Source of the DNA: DASUPK01 sp963728875
GTDB taxonomy: Bacteria > Actinomycetota > Thermoleophilia > Solirubrobacterales > 70-9
NCBI GenBank assembly: GCA_963728875.1
Contig: CAVSLJ010000002.1
Location: 1 to 64,000, forward strand
Direction: 5' to 3'
Length of the DNA stretch: 64,000 bases
Shown: piece by piece, positions 59,441-64,000 of the stretch
Layout: every line of letters begins with the position of its first letter
Numbering within the stretch: position 1 is the stretch's first letter
Program-made: the position numbers and the translations under genes
The notes under the pieces: generated by a model
Seen by the model: the letters and a program-made list of their open reading frames with translations, nothing else
Databases searched by the model: none
Told to the model about the DNA's origin: nothing

Positions 59441-60646
59441 ATGGAAGTAGAGATCGGCCGCGGCAAGAAGGGCCGCCGGGCATACGGCTTCGATGACATC
59501 GCAATCGTCCCCTCACGAAGGACGCGCGACCCGGACGACATCGACATCACCTGGACCCTGGGTCCATACCGCTTCGAGTTGCCCCTCCTCGCCTCCGCGA
59601 TGGACGGCGTGGTCAGCCCGAAGACCGCCGGCCTGATCGGCCAGCTCGGCGGGCTCGGCGTCCTCAATCTGGAGGGCATCTGGTCCCGCTACGAGAACGC
59701 GGACGAGAAGCTCGACGAGATCGCTGCGGCGCCGAAGCCGGTCGCCACGAAGATCATGCAGGAGATCTACGCGGAGCCGGTCAAGCCCGAGCTGATGGCG
59801 AAGCGGATCGAGGAGATCAAGGCCGCCGGCGCGGTGGCCTGCGGATCGCTCACGCCGCAGAAGGTCGGGGAGCATCACGAGGCAGCGCTCGAGGCGGGCC
59901 TCGACATCCTCGTCATCCAGGGCACCGTGATCTCGGCCGAGCACGTCTCGACCCAGACCGAGCCCCTCAACCTGAAGGAGTTCATCGCCGCGCTGGACGT
60001 GCCCTGCGTCGTCGGCGGCTGCGCCTCCTACAACACAGGGCTCCACCTGATGCGGACCGGCGCCGTCGGCGTCCTGGTCGGCGTCGGGCCGGGCGCCGCC
60101 TGCACCACCCGCGGCGTGCTCGGCATCGGTGTGCCGCAGGCGACCGCGATCGCGGATGTGGCCGCCGCCCGCGGGCAGCACATGATGGAGACGGGCAACT
60201 ACTGCAACGTGATCGCCGACGGCGGCATGCGCACCGGCGGCGACGTCTCCAAGGCGATCGCCGTCGGAGCGGACGCGGTGATGGTCGGCTCGCCCCTGGC
60301 CCGCGCCAAGGAGGCCCCGGGCCGCGGCTTCCACTGGGGCATGGCGACCTTCCATCCGTCGCTGCCGCGCGGCGCCCGCGTGGCGACCCACCAGGACGGC
60401 ACCCTCGAGGAGATCCTCCTCGGCCCCGCTCAGGAGAACGACGGCACCTTCAACCTGATGGGCGCGCTGCGGACCTCGATGGCGACCACCGGCTACGCGG
60501 ACATCGCCGAGTTCCACCGCGCCGAGGTGATGGTCGCGCCGGCCCTGATGTCCGAGGGCAAGCAGCTGCAGCGCGAGCAGTCGGTCGGCATGGGCTCCAA
60601 CGGGCGCGCCACGGTCGCCGCGGCGGTCGCCGTCTCGGATGACTGA
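59441..60646 (+). CDS. guaB3: GuaB3 family IMP dehydrogenase-related protein
   Basis: MEVEIGRGKKGRRAYGFDDI, then ALVPS-like IVPSRRTRDPDDIDITWTLG, LASAMDGVVSPKTAGLIGQL and LGVLNLEGIWSRYENADEKL start the barrel. DVPCVVGGCASYNTGLHLMR, VLVGVGPGAACTTRGVLGIG (phosphate loop with the catalytic-type Cys in AACTT) and VIADGGMRTGGDVSKAIAVG follow, with GADAVMVGSPLARAKEAPGR. CBS domains are absent, as usual in the IMP_DH_rel_2/GuaB3 branch of actinobacteria and cyanobacteria. I recall that a cyanobacterial GuaB3 was reported to act like a GMP reductase; activity here is not shown. It overlaps guaA by eight bases. Confidence 0.87.
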   Translation: MEVEIGRGKKGRRAYGFDDIAIVPSRRTRDPDDIDITWTLGPYRFELPLLASAMDGVVSPKTAGLIGQLGGLGVLNLEGIWSRYENADEKLDEIAAAPKPVATKIMQEIYAEPVKPELMAKRIEEIKAAGAVACGSLTPQKVGEHHEAALEAGLDILVIQGTVISAEHVSTQTEPLNLKEFIAALDVPCVVGGCASYNTGLHLMRTGAVGVLVGVGPGAACTTRGVLGIGVPQATAIADVAAARGQHMMETGNYCNVIADGGMRTGGDVSKAIAVGADAVMVGSPLARAKEAPGRGFHWGMATFHPSLPRGARVATHQDGTLEEILLGPAQENDGTFNLMGALRTSMATTGYADIAEFHRAEVMVAPALMSEGKQLQREQSVGMGSNGRATVAAAVAVSDD

Positions 60647-62300
60647 AGCGGCTAGCGCCGCCTCCGATGACACCCAGGCTCGGGTCCATGTCCCCGAGCG
60701 CAGCGTTTCCGGCGCCGATCCGGAGCTGGTCGAGGTCGATAAGACCGCTCCCGCCCAGGCCACCGAGGAGGTTCTAGTCCTCGACTTCGGCGGCCAGTAC
60801 TCGCAGCTGATCGCCCGCCGAATCCGCGAGTGCGGAGTGTTCAGCGAGCTGCTCCCGCACGACACGCCGCTCGAGCGGATCAAGGAGCGGGGCCCGAAGG
60901 GCCTGGTGCTCTCGGGCGGACCGGCCTCGGTCTACGCCGACGGCGCCCCGGCGCTTCGGAAGGAGCTGCTCGATCTCGGCATCCCGGTGCTGGGCATCTG
61001 TTACGGCATGCAGCTCATGGTCCACGAGCTCGGCGGCCGCGTCGAGCAGGCGCCGGCCGGCGAGTTCGGCCGCAGCCAGCTCACCCTCCGCGATGGCGGC
61101 GGCAAGCTGCTCGAGGGCCTGCCTGCCGAGCAGCAGTGCTGGATGAGCCACCGCGACACCGTCTTTGAGCCGCCGCCCGGGTTCGCGGCGCTCGCCTCGA
61201 GCACCGAGTCGCCGGTCGCCGCCTTCGAGAGCACGGAGCAGGCTCTCTACGGAATCCAGTTCCACCCCGAGGTCGTCCACACGCCCTATGGGACCGAGAT
61301 CCTCACCCGCTTCCTGCGCGACATCGTCGGCGCCAAGGAGCGCTGGTCCCCGGCTTCGGTGATCGAGGAGCAGGTCTCCGCGATCCGGGCGCAGGTCGGC
61401 GACGCTCGGGCGATCTGTGGCCTCTCCGGCGGCGTCGACTCCGCCACCGCCGCGCTTCTCGTCCACCGTGCGATCGGCGACCGCCTGGTCTGCGTCTTCG
61501 TCGACCACGGGATGATGCGCAAGGACGAGGCCGAGCAGGTGGTCACCGCCTTCCGCGAGCAGCACGGCATCCAGCTGGTGCACGTGGATGCGGCGGACCG
61601 CTTCCTCGACCGCCTGACCGGGGTCGAGGATCCCGAGACCAAGCGCAAGATCATCGGCGAGGAGTTCATCCGCGTCTTCGAGGAGGAGGCGGGCAGGGTC
61701 GAGGACGCCCGGTTCCTCGTTCAGGGCACGCTCTACTCCGACGTGATCGAGTCGGGTGGCGACGGCCGCGCGGCCGCGACCATCAAGTCCCACCACAACG
61801 TCGGCGGCCTGCCCGAGGAGATGGAGATGGAGCTGGTGGAGCCGCTGCGGATGCTCTTCAAGGACGAGGTCCGGGCGGTCGCGGCCGAGCTCGGCCTTCC
61901 CGAGCGCTTCGTCTGGCGCCAGCCCTTCCCGGGCCCCGGCCTCGCGATTCGCGTGGTAGGCGGCGAGGTCACCCGTGAGCGCCTCGAGATCGTCCGCGAG
62001 GCCGACGCCATCCTCCAGGAGGAGATCCGCGCCGCCGGCCTCTACCGCGAGCTCTGGCAGTCCTTCTGCGTGCTGCCGGTAGTCCGCTCGGTCGGCGTCC
62101 AGGGCGATGAGCGCTCCTACGCCCACCCGATCGTGATCCGCGCGGTCACCTCCGACGACGCGATGACCGCCGACTGGGCGCGGCTGCCCTACGACCTGCT
62201 CGAGCGAGTGTCCAACCGGATCATCAACGAGGTCCGTGGCGTCAACCGCGTCACGCTCGACCTCACCTCGAAACCGCCCGGCACCATCGAGTGGGAGTAG
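60639..62300 (+). CDS. guaA: GMP synthase (glutamine-hydrolysing)
   Basis: Converts XMP to GMP. The amidotransferase half has VLVLDFGGQYSQLIARRIRE, GIPVLGICYGMQLMVHELGG (catalytic Cys at about residue 121) and YGIQFHPEVVHTPYGTEILT (His/Glu). The ATP-pyrophosphatase half has RAICGLSGGVDSATAALLVH (P-loop), FVDHGMMRKDEAEQVVTAFR and IKSHHNVGGLPEEMEMELVE. The dimerisation domain ends NRVTLDLTSKPPGTIEWE. A 45-residue N-terminal extension rich in Ala/Ser/Asp precedes the domain; a shorter start inside it is possible. The overlap with guaB3 by eight bases points to one operon for guanine nucleotide balance. Confidence 0.92.
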   Translation: MTEAASAASDDTQARVHVPERSVSGADPELVEVDKTAPAQATEEVLVLDFGGQYSQLIARRIRECGVFSELLPHDTPLERIKERGPKGLVLSGGPASVYADGAPALRKELLDLGIPVLGICYGMQLMVHELGGRVEQAPAGEFGRSQLTLRDGGGKLLEGLPAEQQCWMSHRDTVFEPPPGFAALASSTESPVAAFESTEQALYGIQFHPEVVHTPYGTEILTRFLRDIVGAKERWSPASVIEEQVSAIRAQVGDARAICGLSGGVDSATAALLVHRAIGDRLVCVFVDHGMMRKDEAEQVVTAFREQHGIQLVHVDAADRFLDRLTGVEDPETKRKIIGEEFIRVFEEEAGRVEDARFLVQGTLYSDVIESGGDGRAAATIKSHHNVGGLPEEMEMELVEPLRMLFKDEVRAVAAELGLPERFVWRQPFPGPGLAIRVVGGEVTRERLEIVREADAILQEEIRAAGLYRELWQSFCVLPVVRSVGVQGDERSYAHPIVIRAVTSDDAMTADWARLPYDLLERVSNRIINEVRGVNRVTLDLTSKPPGTIEWE

Positions 62301-62331
62301 GGCACCGCACCGCCCGCGGAGCCGCTCCAGC

Positions 62332-63963
62332 TCACTTCTTAGTGCCGCCCGGCTTCCCACCCCACTCGTAGGCGCCGATGTCGGGCTTCTTGTACCGCCC
62401 GTAGCCGCGCTGGTCATAGGCGTCCGACACCGTCCCGGGGGCGTCCGCATGGTTGATCGCCTTGGAGCCCTTCTTGAGAGCGATGGTCTGGGTTGGGCCG
62501 CGGTTCTTGACGAGCTGGCCGAGGTTCAGCTTCCCGCCGAAGAGATCACCGGTGGCGCCGAAGCCCTGGCAGCCGGTGGGGTTTCCGATCAGGTTGTGTC
62601 CCAGCGACTGGAACGGGTTTCCGAATCCCGTCGCGCAATCGGAGGGCTGGGTCCTTCCCCCGGGCAGTAGGACTATGTTGAGGCCCAGGAGGCTGTTATG
62701 GACGCTGAAGACGTCCTTGTCCTCCTCGTAGATCCCGCCGCCGAGTCCGTAGCGCTGGACGCCGGCCTCCAGCTCGGTATTTGCCTGATTGCGGGCGATC
62801 GTGACGTGGTTCATCGAGACGGTCGCATGGCTGCCGAAGCCCACCGCGGCATCGGCGGTGCCGATGCCGCCCGCGTCCCGGCCGGCCTGGTTGTTGGCGA
62901 GCGTCGAGTTCAACATGGCCAGACTCACCCCCGCCTTCGCGGTCGGGGCGTTGATGCCGACTCCGCCTCCGCTCGCGGTCGTGGAGTTGCCCGAGATGGT
63001 CGAGCTGCTGATCTCCGAGGACTGCGAGCCGGCGTCGATGGCGACGCCGCCGCCGAATGAACGCGAGTGGTTGCCGGTGACCGTCGTTCCGGACATCACC
63101 AGGCGCGACCACCACTGGTTCGGGTCCTGGGTGACCGCCTCCGGTGGGATGGCGGAACCCGGGATGAAGATCCCTCCGCCGCCGCCCCCGGCGGAGTTGT
63201 CGCCGAGATAGGCGTTGCTGAGCCATGCGGTGCAGTAGCTGAAGATCCCGCCGCCGTTCCCGCCGGCGCTGTTGTGCGTTGCGCGACTGCCCCAGAACGT
63301 GAGCGGACCGCCGAGGCCCGAGCACGGCCCGATGAAATAGACGGCACCGCCGTCACTCGCCGCCCTGTTGCCCTTGAACCGGCTCTTGCGGACCTGGCCC
63401 GCCCCCGAACCAAAGCTGAAATAGATGGCACCGCCGCGGCCATCCGCGATGTTGTTGATGAAGCGGCTGTCGATGACCCCCGGTCTGCCGAGGACCGCCC
63501 CACCGTTGCCGCTGTCCCCTGGTGTGACGGGTGCGTGCCCGTCCCGCAGGATGACCCGATCCAGGACCGGGGAGCCCTCGAAGATGCGATCGATGCCGTT
63601 GGCGTCGATCGTGGCCGGATCGCCGCGTCCCTTCGTGATGACTGTGATCGACGCCTTCAGGTCCAGGTCCCCGGTGAAGGCCGCATTCTCGCCGGCGCCG
63701 GCCCGGGTGAGCCGGTAGCGCTTGCCGGGGCGAAGCACGATCTTGCCGCCCATCGCGTCATTCGCGGCGATCACCGCCTCGCGCAGGGAGCAGTCCTTCT
63801 TCTTGCAGCCGTTCGGCGCCGGATCGTCGGTGCGAGTCGGGTGGTAGACCCCGGCCGAGGCGGCCGAAGCAGTCGCCGGCAGGCCGACTGCGACCAGGCA
63901 TCCCGCCAGCAGGAGGATCAACGGGATGGCCGGCCGGAACGGCCGGCTCTTGCGATCGCTCAT
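62332..63963 (-). CDS. Secreted right-handed beta-helix protein with CSLREA motif
   Basis: The signal peptide is seen in PAIPLILLLAGCLVAVGLPA. The conserved NGCKKKDCSLREAVIAANDA block (CSLREA motif) marks a class of secreted bacterial beta-helix proteins. Many short repeats of the parallel beta-helix type follow, such as NGGAVLGRPGVIDSRFINNI, ADGRGGAIYFSFGSGAGQVR, SGNSTTASGGGVGINAPTA and NHVTIARNQANTELEAGVQR. The C-terminus GTVSDAYDQRGYGRYKKPDI GAYEW is the 'choice-of-anchor Q' type ending. It has no catalytic motif I can name and is likely an extracellular or surface protein. A GAGGAA ribosome site lies six bases before the ATG; the promoter is largely beyond the window edge. Confidence 0.8.
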   Translation of the reverse strand: MSDRKSRPFRPAIPLILLLAGCLVAVGLPATASAASAGVYHPTRTDDPAPNGCKKKDCSLREAVIAANDAMGGKIVLRPGKRYRLTRAGAGENAAFTGDLDLKASITVITKGRGDPATIDANGIDRIFEGSPVLDRVILRDGHAPVTPGDSGNGGAVLGRPGVIDSRFINNIADGRGGAIYFSFGSGAGQVRKSRFKGNRAASDGGAVYFIGPCSGLGGPLTFWGSRATHNSAGGNGGGIFSYCTAWLSNAYLGDNSAGGGGGGIFIPGSAIPPEAVTQDPNQWWSRLVMSGTTVTGNHSRSFGGGVAIDAGSQSSEISSSTISGNSTTASGGGVGINAPTAKAGVSLAMLNSTLANNQAGRDAGGIGTADAAVGFGSHATVSMNHVTIARNQANTELEAGVQRYGLGGGIYEEDKDVFSVHNSLLGLNIVLLPGGRTQPSDCATGFGNPFQSLGHNLIGNPTGCQGFGATGDLFGGKLNLGQLVKNRGPTQTIALKKGSKAINHADAPGTVSDAYDQRGYGRYKKPDIGAYEWGGKPGGTKK

Positions 63964-64000
63964 TTCAGTTCCTCATTTGACGTAACCCGAATCCAGGCTC

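Noticed and set aside
60774..62450. Long open reading frame on the minus strand opposite guaA
   Set aside because: Antisense shadow of an intact guaA; the protein is low-complexity Asp/Arg/Leu without motifs.
1..64000. tRNA or rRNA genes
   Set aside because: No T-loop-like GGTTCGAATC patterns with matching stems and no rRNA signature stood out; I could not run a covariance search.
1..64000. CRISPR array, phage or intact insertion sequence
   Set aside because: No short regularly spaced direct repeats with unique spacers, no integrase, transposase or terminal inverted repeats were recognised.

Overview
This 64 kb window is very GC-rich DNA. I infer an actinobacterium of the Thermoleophilia/Solirubrobacterales type. 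The inference rests on the codon bias, the CysM/Mec-type cysteine pair, an HU/PyrF/LysM/D,D-carboxypeptidase neighbourhood, GuaB3 next to GuaA, a SARP-type regulator, and many genes whose start codon lies 6-10 nt after a TANNNT box, as expected for leaderless mRNAs. I see no rRNA, tRNA, CRISPR array, intact insertion sequence or replication origin.

Left part (1 to about 26 kb): a surface-glycan locus. It holds the end of an O-antigen-polymerase-like TPR protein, many SAM methyltransferases (zinc-ribbon type, TylF type, type 24), glycosyltransferases of families 2 and 4, a WbsX-type domain, a sulfotransferase, a CmcI-like domain, a Wzt/Wzm ABC exporter pair, an acyltransferase-3, a serine-acetyltransferase-like left-handed helix protein, and three paralogous phytanoyl-CoA-dioxygenase-like genes. 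Two stretches look like giant multidomain proteins: sulfotransferase/repeats/WbsX/GT4/GT2 on the minus strand (12158 to 7183), and methyltransferase-24/TylF/GT2/CmcI on the plus strand (14424-17733). This part carries dozens of apparent single-base frameshifts, most likely consensus errors, so gene borders there are approximate. It also holds gene remnants (a LamG tail, half of an amino-acid-binding protein, a permease/ATPase deletion fusion).

Middle (26.5-44.7 kb): a secreted repetitive protein; a complete polar amino-acid ABC transporter operon (binding protein, permease, ATPase); cysM with a palindromic operator, an unknown gene, a JAMM peptidase and a zinc-ribbon membrane protein; DUF1152 and DUF1802 genes; hydantoinase/oxoprolinase subunits A and B; a SARP-like regulator, a methyltransferase and a small zinc-motif protein behind phased heptamer repeats; and nadB divergent from a histone-deacetylase-family hydrolase.

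Right part (44.7-64 kb): housekeeping genes with almost no frameshifts. They are a very long coiled-coil protein ending in a helix-hairpin-helix, a Flp-pilin-like peptide, rph-rdgB-CDF transporter-GNAT, a translationally coupled roadblock-like/79-aa/tldD/tldE operon, a GST-like protein, HU, pyrF, a LysM protein, a D,D-carboxypeptidase, a PfkB sugar kinase, a structured leader with an intrinsic terminator, guaB3-guaA, and a secreted beta-helix protein with a CSLREA motif.
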